Positions 47,288 through 54,288 of a stretch of DNA of 64,000 nucleotides are shown here, one piece after another. The stretch comes from Rhodoferax sp. (GTDB lineage Bacteria; Pseudomonadota; Gammaproteobacteria; Burkholderiales; Burkholderiaceae_C): the NCBI RefSeq assembly GCF_012927445.1, contig NZ_JABBPD010000004.1:1-64000 (forward strand). The letters run 5' to 3'. The position numbers and the translations under genes were made by a program. Numbering within the stretch: the first letter of the stretch is position 1; each line of letters starts with the position of its first letter. The notes under the pieces were generated by a model. It was not told where the DNA came from. It searched no databases and worked only from the letters and a program-made list of their open reading frames with translations.

Positions 47288-47701
47288 TCAGGAAAACCAA
47301 CGCAGAAACGCAGCTGCAGTTAGTGCCGTCGCGGCCAGCGTGGCGAGCGCACGCCAAGTCGCTTGCTGGGCGTGTTCACTCCACCCGATGCCACGATAAA
47401 GATAGACAGCGACCAGCAAGAAGCCTGCGGCAGCGCACGCCATCTTGACCAACAATGCGGCAACGGCGAGGCCGTGGATATCCGGAAAGCGTCCGTAATA
47501 AAGCCAACTGACACCGCCGAAGGCGCCACCGCTGACCGCCTGCGCGGCCCATCCGGCCAGCATCGTCCATGCCAGCGGCTTGCGCATCGCGGCTGGCCGC
47601 GACCCCAACCCGAGTGCATAGACGGCACTGCCGACAACGGCGACGGCGCCAAAATTATGCACGACCTGAATGACCGCATAGCTCAGGTTTTGCAGATCCA
47701 T
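47288..47701 (-). CDS. Four-helix inner membrane protein
   Basis: A 137-residue polytopic protein with about four membrane helices. His residues lie in or near helices ('AVIQVVHNFGAVAVVGSAVY' and 'DIHGLAVAALLVKMACAAAG'), a pattern seen in CopD-like and b-type cytochrome-like membrane proteins. It follows the periplasmic protein gene by five bases on the same strand, so the two probably work together. I cannot assign a function. Confidence 0.7.
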   Translation of the reverse strand: MDLQNLSYAVIQVVHNFGAVAVVGSAVYALGLGSRPAAMRKPLAWTMLAGWAAQAVSGGAFGGVSWLYYGRFPDIHGLAVAALLVKMACAAAGFLLVAVYLYRGIGWSEHAQQATWRALATLAATALTAAAFLRWFS

Positions 47702-47706
47702 GATGA

Positions 47707-48051
47707 CTAGTTGACCGTCACCTTGACGCACTGTTCAACGCCAATGGGCGTATGACCCTTGTCCACGACCTTGACGCAGATGTCGTGTTGGCCGGGCGAA
47801 AGGGTTGTCAGTGCGTAGCTGCCCTTGAGTTGGCGCAGGATGGCCGCTTCCTTGTTATCCACGTAAAGATGGACATGGTCGCCCTTGGGACCGGGCATGA
47901 CTTCATAGACCAGTTTATTCTGGGCCATGACATCAAGCTTGCTGCCCTCTGCAGGGGACGTGATCTTGACAGATGCATTTTCGGCAAGGCTTATTTGTGA
48001 ACAGATAAGCAGCGCGGCGCCGAGGATGGGATGAAGAGCTGAAATACGCAT
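47707..48051 (-). CDS. Small periplasmic protein (Ig-like, DUF6130-like)
   Basis: A 114-residue exported protein. The signal peptide is 'ISALHPILGAALLICSQISL' followed by AEN. The mature domain is beta-rich: 'VKITSPAEGSKLDVMAQNKL', 'GPKGDHVHLYVDNKEAAILR', 'LSPGQHDICVKVVDKGHTPI'. The GDHVH segment suggests a metal-binding His pair. AAGGAG lies six bases before the ATG, fixing the start. It is the first gene of a two-gene unit with the membrane protein after it. Confidence 0.72.
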   Translation of the reverse strand: MRISALHPILGAALLICSQISLAENASVKITSPAEGSKLDVMAQNKLVYEVMPGPKGDHVHLYVDNKEAAILRQLKGSYALTTLSPGQHDICVKVVDKGHTPIGVEQCVKVTVN

Positions 48052-48227
48052 GGCGATCTCCTTTTCATTGGGATGAGTGCCAGAGTGCACCTATCACCTC
48101 CGTCCGGTTTGGATGGCCTTTATTTATAGCACAACGCTATTGATTTGGCACGAAAACATAGCAAGCCAGTCGGTCGCTGCCGAAAATTGACCTGTTGAAA
48201 CTGCGTTTGAATTTCGTGCAGTAGCCC

Positions 48228-49262
48228 TCAAACCAGCCGCGCCGCCTGCAACTCCTTCTTCGCATAAGCGTAATACAGGGGCGCGGCAACCAGACCCGGC
48301 AAACCAAAAACGGCCTCGCCAATAAACATGACGGCCAACAACTCCCAGGCCGCCGTATTGATCTGCTTGCCAAGAATTTTTGCGTTGATCACATATTCTG
48401 TTTTATGAATCGCAATCAAAAAGAGCAGGCAGGTCAACCCCACTGCGGGCGAGATGGACACACCAGCCAAAGCCAACACACTGTTGCAGACCAGATTACC
48501 CACAATGGGGATGAGACCGGCAAAAAAGGTGAGCGCAATCAGCGCACTGACGTAAGGCATGTTCACACCAAACAGCGGCAAGGCCACCAGCAGGAACAAA
48601 GCCGTGCACAAGGTGTTGATGGCGGCAATCCAGAATTGAGCAATCACGATTTGGCGGAATGCTTCAATGAAATGGCCGGCGCGTTGACGGATGGCAAACC
48701 GCAAAGGTGCGCTGGTGCTGCCGACCCTAGTGCCTTCAATCAGAGCGCCAACGACCAGTCCCACATAGACCAGCAGAAAACCATGCAGCCCGGCAGTGCC
48801 AAACCCGGTCAGCGCCTGTGCCTTGGATTTCAGGTAGTCGGCCAACCACACTTGCACGGCAATGAGCTCAGCGGGTAGGTGGCTGGCGAGGTCTGCAGGC
48901 AGCTTTTGGCGAATTTCCAGAACGGTACCAGCCAGAAGATGCATGAGCGCCTGGTACTGACCAACGGCACCAAAAGCCATGCCTTTTGCATTGGCCAGCA
49001 AAAGCCCCAAGCCCAACAAGGGCAAAAGGACAACCACCGCCGCGGCCAGCGTCGGACTCAATCGAAGCCCTTTGCGGCGCCCTTCGCCGGCCAGCGCAGC
49101 CGCCCAAAGATAGCCCAGGCAAACAGCCAACAAGCCGGGCAGCAGTCCGTAGACCAGCACCCCAATGCACAACAGAAGCGCCAGCGCAAAACTGGCGATT
49201 TTGACCGGTGATGGGATTGATGCCGGTTTGGCGGCGGGGGCGAGTTGGATCGGTTTGGGCAT
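48228..49262 (-). CDS. AI-2E family transporter (PerM/TqsA-like)
   Basis: A 344-residue membrane protein with about eight helices ('IASFALALLLCIGVLVYGLL', 'ALTFFAGLIPIVGNLVCNSV', 'EAVFGLPGLVAAPLYYAYAK'). Members export AI-2 or act in sodium/proton-linked transport; a role cannot be fixed from sequence. The start at 49262 gives a cytosolic Pro/Ala/Lys-rich N-terminus before the first helix. The longer frame upstream is not coding-like. The C-terminal segment 'ELLAVMFIGEAVFGLPGLVA' is conserved in the family. Confidence 0.85.
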   Translation of the reverse strand: MPKPIQLAPAAKPASIPSPVKIASFALALLLCIGVLVYGLLPGLLAVCLGYLWAAALAGEGRRKGLRLSPTLAAAVVVLLPLLGLGLLLANAKGMAFGAVGQYQALMHLLAGTVLEIRQKLPADLASHLPAELIAVQVWLADYLKSKAQALTGFGTAGLHGFLLVYVGLVVGALIEGTRVGSTSAPLRFAIRQRAGHFIEAFRQIVIAQFWIAAINTLCTALFLLVALPLFGVNMPYVSALIALTFFAGLIPIVGNLVCNSVLALAGVSISPAVGLTCLLFLIAIHKTEYVINAKILGKQINTAAWELLAVMFIGEAVFGLPGLVAAPLYYAYAKKELQAARLV

Positions 49263-49419
49263 GGAACAGCTAGAGTTGTGTCGATTTTGACACTTTCCCT
49301 GCCGTGGCTGCTTCAAGCCCGCAGTTTTAAAACCCAGAAAACTGACACATTCCTGTAATGACAGCAAGATAAGCTCAAGTACATAACAACAAGCTGACCA
49401 AGCAGCTAAGAGAGTCCAC

Positions 49420-49656
49420 ATGTCATCGGCTGCATACCGCGTAGAAAGTTCGTACCCCATCGTGGGCCCCCTATTGCAGGGATTGGTCGCCTCCAAGTTT
49501 CTACTCATCGTAGACCGTGCTCTGGCCGTGGTCGTGGCCGCCAAAAGCTTCACCAATCCAGTGGGCCAGGAAATTCGGGTCGTGCACGTCCCATCAGGAG
49601 AAGTCGTTTTTCGAAAAACGGCGCCCGTCCAGAACGCGTTCAACGACGAGTTCTAA
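49420..49656 (+). CDS. Small conserved hypothetical protein
   Basis: A 78-residue protein. 'EIRVVHVPSGEVVFRKTAPV' near its C-terminus looks like a small beta domain. No signal or membrane helix is present. A GAGAG stretch lies about seven bases before the ATG. It lies divergent to the transporter gene, 157 bp away. I recall similar short proteins in Comamonadaceae but cannot name a function. Confidence 0.6.
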   Translation: MSSAAYRVESSYPIVGPLLQGLVASKFLLIVDRALAVVVAAKSFTNPVGQEIRVVHVPSGEVVFRKTAPVQNAFNDEF

Positions 49657-49710
49657 CACCGCCGCCGCGGGGCATCAGCCACCCCGGCGTAAACCTTGGC
49701 TCACCCGGCT

Positions 49711-50220
49711 TCAAGGCCTGCGGAAAGCGAGCAATCTGGATGACCAATACTTTGAACTCAAGCGGTCAAGCCGGACTTCCCCGCCCGTAGACGGCGCGTG
49801 AACAAAACGGCCATCCCCAACATAGATTCCCGCATGGGTGGCCACATCGTTTTGGGCAAAGAGAACCAGATCCCCTGAACGGATGCTGTCACTCGCTACC
49901 GGCTGGCCCCAACTTTGCAGCCGTGACACGGTACGAGGTGGCGCAACACCTGCCCTTGATTGGTAGACATGGCCAATCAAGCCACTGCAGTCAAAACCCG
50001 AATCCGGCGTATTGCCACCATAGCGATACGGCGTTCCAACCAGTCCGACAGCGTAGATGGTGATGTCATCCGCCTGCTCTTGAGAGACGCTTGATGACAC
50101 GTCCTTGTTCGCGATGGAAGCAGGGCCAATGCGAACGGAGGGCGCCGTGCTGCATCCGCCAAGAAGGAGAAAAAGCGACACAGCAATAGCTGTCAGGCCC
50201 AAATTATTATGAATTTTCAT
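49711..50220 (-). CDS. NlpC/P60 family lipoprotein (cell wall peptidase)
   Basis: A 169-residue lipoprotein. The signal ends in the lipobox 'LLLGGCST'. The NlpC/P60 domain holds Cys in 'FDCSGLIGHVYQSRAGVAPP' and His in 'THAGIYVGDGRFVHAPSTGG', where the two His residues complete the site. It hydrolyses peptide stems of peptidoglycan, as in Spr/MepS-like enzymes. The ATG at 50220 gives the lipobox 24 residues in. It is transcribed 13 bp after the TPMT-like gene. Confidence 0.9.
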   Translation of the reverse strand: MKIHNNLGLTAIAVSLFLLLGGCSTAPSVRIGPASIANKDVSSSVSQEQADDITIYAVGLVGTPYRYGGNTPDSGFDCSGLIGHVYQSRAGVAPPRTVSRLQSWGQPVASDSIRSGDLVLFAQNDVATHAGIYVGDGRFVHAPSTGGEVRLDRLSSKYWSSRLLAFRRP

Positions 50221-50233
50221 GCCCCCAATTGGC

Positions 50234-50845
50234 TCAGCGCCGAACCAAGCGCAGTGCCAATTCATGCGAAAGATTGGGATGGGCCACCTTGGCATAGGGC
50301 GGCTTGGGCCAGATCCAGGCTTTCTCCGAAAATAAAGCCCGCATCGCATTGATGTCGCAGTGATACGGCGGGCCATGAATCACGCCCTCTTCACTGGCAG
50401 CCGGGCGAAGCATCTGCATGAACATCACCCACAAACTGCCCTCGGGCTTGAGCCACTTCACCAATTGCTGCGAGTACGCCAGCCAGTGTTCGGGATGAAT
50501 GGCACACAGGCACGTTTGTTCGTAGACCGCGTCAAATTTGTTTTCTGGCTGGTAGTTCAGAACATCCGCCTGGATGATCTCCGCCTTGAGGCCTTGGGCA
50601 TCGACCAGCGCTCGCGTCTTTTGCACGGCAGCGGCGGTGTAATCAATGCCAACGACGTCAAAGCCCCGCTTGGCCAGTTCAACGACTTCCCAGCCGCTGC
50701 CACAGCCGGGTACCGCGATACGGCAGGGTTGCAGTTCACCACGGTCCAGCCATGCCAACAACTGGGGGCTGGGACTGCCCCGGTCCCAGCCGGTTTCCTT
50801 TTTCTCAAAACGTTCTTGCCAAAATTCTGTCGTAGGGCCTGCCAT
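50234..50845 (-). CDS. Thiopurine methyltransferase-like SAM methyltransferase
   Basis: A 203-residue TPMT-family enzyme. 'FWQERFEKKETGWDRGSPSP' is the N-terminal substrate segment. The SAM site is 'IAVPGCGSGWEVVELAKRGF', with 'VVGIDYTAAAVQKT', and 'DAVYEQTCLCAIHPEHW' is the family motif. Bacterial relatives methylate selenite, tellurite or halides, so the actual substrate is open. It is followed on the same strand by the NlpC gene. Confidence 0.9.
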   Translation of the reverse strand: MAGPTTEFWQERFEKKETGWDRGSPSPQLLAWLDRGELQPCRIAVPGCGSGWEVVELAKRGFDVVGIDYTAAAVQKTRALVDAQGLKAEIIQADVLNYQPENKFDAVYEQTCLCAIHPEHWLAYSQQLVKWLKPEGSLWVMFMQMLRPAASEEGVIHGPPYHCDINAMRALFSEKAWIWPKPPYAKVAHPNLSHELALRLVRR

Positions 50846-51001
50846 GGTGGATGCTCGGTAGTGAAAATTGAACCAAGTCTAAGCCGCAACCCATTGATAA
50901 CTTCAAATGCAAGATTGACGGCCAGCTTATCTGGCCAGCGTCGTGGCCGTATGACCATTTCACTACTGCAATTTTCGGATACTGAAAATTGATTGAATTT
51001 T

Positions 51002-51292
51002 TTATGCGGGCTGAAGCTGACTCTCCGCACTTCGGTCAGCTTTGCCCATTTCAAAAAACCATTTCATGAACGTTGGAACGCCTTGTGGGATTTCTTCCAG
51101 CACAACAAAGAAAAACTTTTCGTCTTTTGTAATTCCAATCAGTGGCGCGACGCTCAGCATGAATTTCTGGGCTTCGTCCTCTGAGGCCGCTTCAACCGTG
51201 AATCGAATCCGTCTTGAAACTGTGTCATAGCCACAGTAAAAATGGTCCTTACCCATGCGCTTCTCTGATTGATGATTTGTTATTTTTTTCAT
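51002..51292 (-). CDS. Small hypothetical protein
   Basis: Up to 96 residues. 'GKDHFYCGYDTVSRRIRFTV' and 'EDEAQKFMLSVAPLIGITKD' suggest a small alpha/beta fold. An internal ATG at 51256 ('MGKDHFY') has an AGAAG upstream and may be the true start, giving 84 residues. No signal peptide or known domain. Composition is more AT-rich than the neighbours. Confidence 0.55.
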   Translation of the reverse strand: MKKITNHQSEKRMGKDHFYCGYDTVSRRIRFTVEAASEDEAQKFMLSVAPLIGITKDEKFFFVVLEEIPQGVPTFMKWFFEMGKADRSAESQLQPA

Positions 51293-51675
51293 ACTTGAAA
51301 CATCAGTTGATGTAGTTTTAATTGCTTTTATTTATGCGCTTCAATCGCCATTGCGAGCTTCATTGCCATTGCAACGAACAGAGGCCATCTGCCATGGCGG
51401 GATTCTCTGTCGTTTTCATGTTCTCGCCGTTGATATTCCTCATTTGCAGGTCACGCCAGCAGCGATTGCAGTGGGCTCACAGCCAAGCGCTCAGCGGTTG
51501 AAGGCGTCTGCATTTGCCATGCCACGGGGCCTGTTCAGGCGGTCGGCGGAGCTCCATGAATTCCGCGAGTGGCGTCTCACAGACGTTGGCGTTCAATCAG
51601 CATCCAGTTCATGACATTTTTAATGTGGGCACATTCAAAATATGCCCGAGCAACGTTACGGGAAGAAGACAACAC
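51293..51675. other. Gene-free stretch between two small minus-strand genes
   Basis: About 380 bp. The longest frame (near 51351-51614, plus strand) has no coding features and is rejected. No repeat or RNA was recognised. Confidence 0.3.
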
Positions 51676-52311
51676 TTACATTAATTTTTTTAAATCTTCT
51701 GCTTCTGTCGGCGCTCTGAGTCGGGCAACTGAACTGCGCTGAATCGACGGCGCTGGGCCCACGATGGGCCTGTCCGCTGTTTTTGAGAGCACCCAAATGC
51801 ACGCCGGGGGAAAGTTGGCAAAGATCCACTTGATTTGCTGCCACTTGAAATCGGCAGGCACGGCAAATGGCGCGCCCAAGCCGTAGGTGTACTGAATAAG
51901 CAAAGACCCCGGCGATGCGTTCAGAAACACCAGCAGGCTGTTGATGGTCAAGGTTTTGATGGCCGGCGGCAGCGACCGAAACGGCAGGCTGGAAACAATC
52001 GCCACCGACCCGTGCTGCGGATAGTTGTCGAGGGCATGGTGCGCTGCTGACTGCAAAACCAGCAAATCCGGATATTTCTCTGTTAACGAAGCCGCCAGGT
52101 TTTTTTGCAGCTCAACCACTTGAAGCTTCTCAACATCAACCACCTGGGAGAGGGCCTGCGTCACGGCACCCGTGCCTGCGCCCAGTTCAAGGACATGCTC
52201 GGCGTCCTTGGCCAAATGGGCGAGTTCACGCGCCAGTCGGGCGGACGAGGGCACCAGGGCACCGGTTGTGCGTGGGTCCTTCAGCATACGAATAAAGAAT
52301 GTATAGGGCAT
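51676..52311 (-). CDS. Phospholipid N-methyltransferase-like protein
   Basis: A 211-residue SAM methyltransferase similar to the PmtA group. 'FIRMLKDPRTTGALVPSSAR' is the typical N-terminus, motif I is 'VLELGAGTGAVTQAL', 'LQVVELQKNLAASLTEKYPD' and 'VAIVSSLPFRSLPPAIKTLT' follow. PmtA-type enzymes convert phosphatidylethanolamine to phosphatidylcholine at the membrane surface. The C-terminal 40 residues are less typical. Other rRNA-adenine-methylase-like roles cannot be excluded. Confidence 0.82.
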   Translation of the reverse strand: MPYTFFIRMLKDPRTTGALVPSSARLARELAHLAKDAEHVLELGAGTGAVTQALSQVVDVEKLQVVELQKNLAASLTEKYPDLLVLQSAAHHALDNYPQHGSVAIVSSLPFRSLPPAIKTLTINSLLVFLNASPGSLLIQYTYGLGAPFAVPADFKWQQIKWIFANFPPACIWVLSKTADRPIVGPAPSIQRSSVARLRAPTEAEDLKKLM

Positions 52312-52488
52312 TGCGTTGATGGCAGAACTTTGTAATCAGACTCAGAAAGCAGGTCAGACTGAAACTTTAAGCGCGTAACGTGACGGTACCGATTCGAAAT
52401 GTAACGACCCGCGCAGCAAACTGTCCATACGAAAACGCACACCAAGCGCTGGAAATCTGAAATCGGTGGGCCGGACTTTGTCCGCTGA

Positions 52489-52785
52489 TTATTTTTTTGA
52501 ATGGAGCAATTCTTTGCCCCGTGCGGTGAAGTGCCACCACGGCCGCACCTCATCGGTTTCAAAGAAATGCTGCACCGACAGCAGGGTGTAAAGCACACAC
52601 GGGTCTTGCCGCTGCCCCATCACTTGCGACAGTTGGCCATAGGTTTCAAGAGGGTCGAGCTTGGCCAGTTGTGCGGGCTGCTGAATGCCGACCCGCCTGA
52701 GGTCGGCCGCAATCGCTTTGCCAATATAGGGAAGGTCTTCCAGTCGCTGAGGCGGATGGGGCCGAGGAGATGTCAAGCGTGGCAT
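52489..52785 (-). CDS. Helix-hairpin-helix protein (Cdd1/pathogenicity-locus family)
   Basis: A 98-residue protein. 'LEDLPYIGKAIAADLRRVGI' is a helix-hairpin-helix, followed by 'PLETYGQLSQVMGQRQDPCV' and 'VRPWWHFTARGKELL', the pattern of the Cdd1 family. Members are short, widespread and uncharacterised; DNA contact is inferred from the HhH. It is convergent with nothing nearby and stands alone. Confidence 0.82.
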   Translation of the reverse strand: MPRLTSPRPHPPQRLEDLPYIGKAIAADLRRVGIQQPAQLAKLDPLETYGQLSQVMGQRQDPCVLYTLLSVQHFFETDEVRPWWHFTARGKELLHSKK

Positions 52786-52885
52786 AGGTGGTCCTCCTGT
52801 TGCACAACAGGAGAAATCCTAACTTGATTCGGCCAATTGACAACCGGGCATGACGCCCCGTTCAACGGACTGGCATGTGTTGGTT

Positions 52886-52903
52886 GCAAAGCCAGTGCCG
52901 GGC
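52886..52903 (+). repeat. 18-base exact copy of part of the ffs RNA 3' arm
   Basis: TGCAAAGCCAGTGCCGGG here is identical to positions 44829-44846 inside the 4.5S RNA gene. The flanking bases differ, although GTC/CCAGGTTCGG keeps partial similarity. It lies in the gap between the HhH gene and the flavoprotein. Confidence 0.5.
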
Positions 52904-52929
52904 CCAGGTTCGGACCCCTGATGCTTGAG

Positions 52930-52988
52930 AGCAGCTATCGTCTTGATAGCTACTCCCACCCGTCCAGCAAGGGCTAGCGGCTTAAATA
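52930..52988 (-). repeat. Dispersed repeat at the 3' end of the flavoprotein gene
   Basis: Contains GCAGCTATCGTCTTGATAGC (a small inverted repeat), CCCGTCCAGCAAGGGCTAGC and CTTAAATAG. The flavoprotein's last residues and its TAG stop (52974-52976) are formed from this repeat. Confidence 0.75.
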
Positions 52989-54224
52989 GTTTAAAGCGCC
53001 TTCGCCCGCCTGTTTGCCGCTGGCAAAACAAGCCGTCAGCAAATAGCCGCCGGTAGGTGCTTCCCAGTCCAGCATCTCGCCGGCGCAGAACACGCCGGGT
53101 AATTGCTCCAGCATCAGGTGCTGATCGACCGCCTCAAACAGCACACCCCCGGCGGTGCTGATGGCTTCGTCCATCGGGCGGGCGGCGACCAGCGTGATGG
53201 GCAGGGCCTTGATGGCGGCGGCCAGTGCGACCGGGTCATTCATCTGCTCTTTGCTCAGCAACTCATGCAGCATGGCGGCCTTGATGCCGTCGATATGCAA
53301 ACGGCTTTTCAGGTGGCTGGAGAGCGAGCGCGAACCGCGAGGGTGGCGCACTTCGGCCAGCACTTTTTCTGCCGACATATCAGGCAGCAGATCAAGATGA
53401 AGGGTGACCTGCCCCTGGCGGATGATGCCGTCGCGCAGCAGGCTGGAGGCGGCGTAAATCAGGCTGCCTTCCAGCCCGGTGGCGGTGGCGACAAACTCGC
53501 CCTTGCGCTGAAAACTGACGCCCTGCGAGGTCGTGAAATGAATCGCCACCGTCTTGAAGGGCTGGCCGGCAAAGCGGCTGGCAAAGTGCTCGCTCCAGCC
53601 GCCTTTGGCATCAAAGCCGCAATTGGTCGGCAGCAGCGGCGCCACCGCCACGCCGCGCGCTTGCAGCCATGGCACCCAGGCGCCGTTGGAACCGAGCCGC
53701 GCCCAGCTGCCGCCGCCCAGTGCCAGCACCACGGCGTCGGCTTGTGCCTGCACCGGGCCTTGCGGTGTGTCGAAACTTAAATGCGTGCCTTCGCTGCTGT
53801 CCGCGCTCCAGCCGGTCCAGCGATGGCGCATGTGAAACTGCACGCTCGGCCCAGCGGCCGGATGGCGCAAGCGAAACAGCCAGGCGCGCAGCAACGGCGC
53901 CGCCTTCAGGTCCGCAGGAAAGACCCGGCCCGAGGTGCCGACAAAGGTCTCGATCCCCAGCGCCTTGGCCCACTCACGCACTTGTTGGTTGTCAAAACCC
54001 TGCAGCAAAGCCTCAATCTGTTGGCGCCGGGCGCCAAAGCGCGAGGCAAAAATATCCACCGGCTCCGAGTGCGTCAGGTTCAGGCCCCCTTTGCCGGCCA
54101 GCAAAAACTTGCGGCCCACCGACGGCATGGCGTCATACACATGCACTTCCACGCCAGCGGCCGACAACACGTCGGCGGCCATCAAACCGGCGGGACCACC
54201 ACCGACCACAATCACTTTTTTCAT
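52974..54224 (-). CDS. FAD-dependent flavoprotein (TIGR03862/BaiN-like)
   Basis: A 416-residue oxidoreductase. Rossmann motif 'KVIVVGGGPAGLMAADVLSA' at the start, then 'MPSVGRKFLLAGKGGLNLTH', the TIGR03862 hallmark, and 'GVFCAGEMLDWEAPTGGYLL' near the C-terminus, where FAD is bound. It matches the HI0933 group of unknown substrate. The ATG at 54224 is preceded by a GTG 5 codons upstream; the ATG places the Rossmann strand directly at the start. The stop is supplied by the dispersed repeat. Confidence 0.88.
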   Translation of the reverse strand: MKKVIVVGGGPAGLMAADVLSAAGVEVHVYDAMPSVGRKFLLAGKGGLNLTHSEPVDIFASRFGARRQQIEALLQGFDNQQVREWAKALGIETFVGTSGRVFPADLKAAPLLRAWLFRLRHPAAGPSVQFHMRHRWTGWSADSSEGTHLSFDTPQGPVQAQADAVVLALGGGSWARLGSNGAWVPWLQARGVAVAPLLPTNCGFDAKGGWSEHFASRFAGQPFKTVAIHFTTSQGVSFQRKGEFVATATGLEGSLIYAASSLLRDGIIRQGQVTLHLDLLPDMSAEKVLAEVRHPRGSRSLSSHLKSRLHIDGIKAAMLHELLSKEQMNDPVALAAAIKALPITLVAARPMDEAISTAGGVLFEAVDQHLMLEQLPGVFCAGEMLDWEAPTGGYLLTACFASGKQAGEGALNYLSR

Positions 54225-54260
54225 CGCATCACTCTTCACTTTTATTCACCCTCAAAAACC

Positions 54261-54284
54261 GGATTCCCGCCTGCGCGGGAATGA
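54261..54284. repeat. Short palindrome GATTCCCGC...GCGGGAATGAC
   Basis: ATTCCCGC-CTGC-GCGGGAAT forms an eight-pair stem in the gap between addA and the flavoprotein gene. The same short palindrome is found in many proteobacterial genomes as a dispersed element. It sits six bases after the addA stop and may act as a transcript 3' end. Confidence 0.75.
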
Positions 54285-54288
54285 CAAA

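Noticed and set aside
51351..51614. Plus-strand frame in a gene-free gap
   Set aside because: 87 codons with no homology signal, no Shine-Dalgarno sequence and a composition unlike coding DNA.
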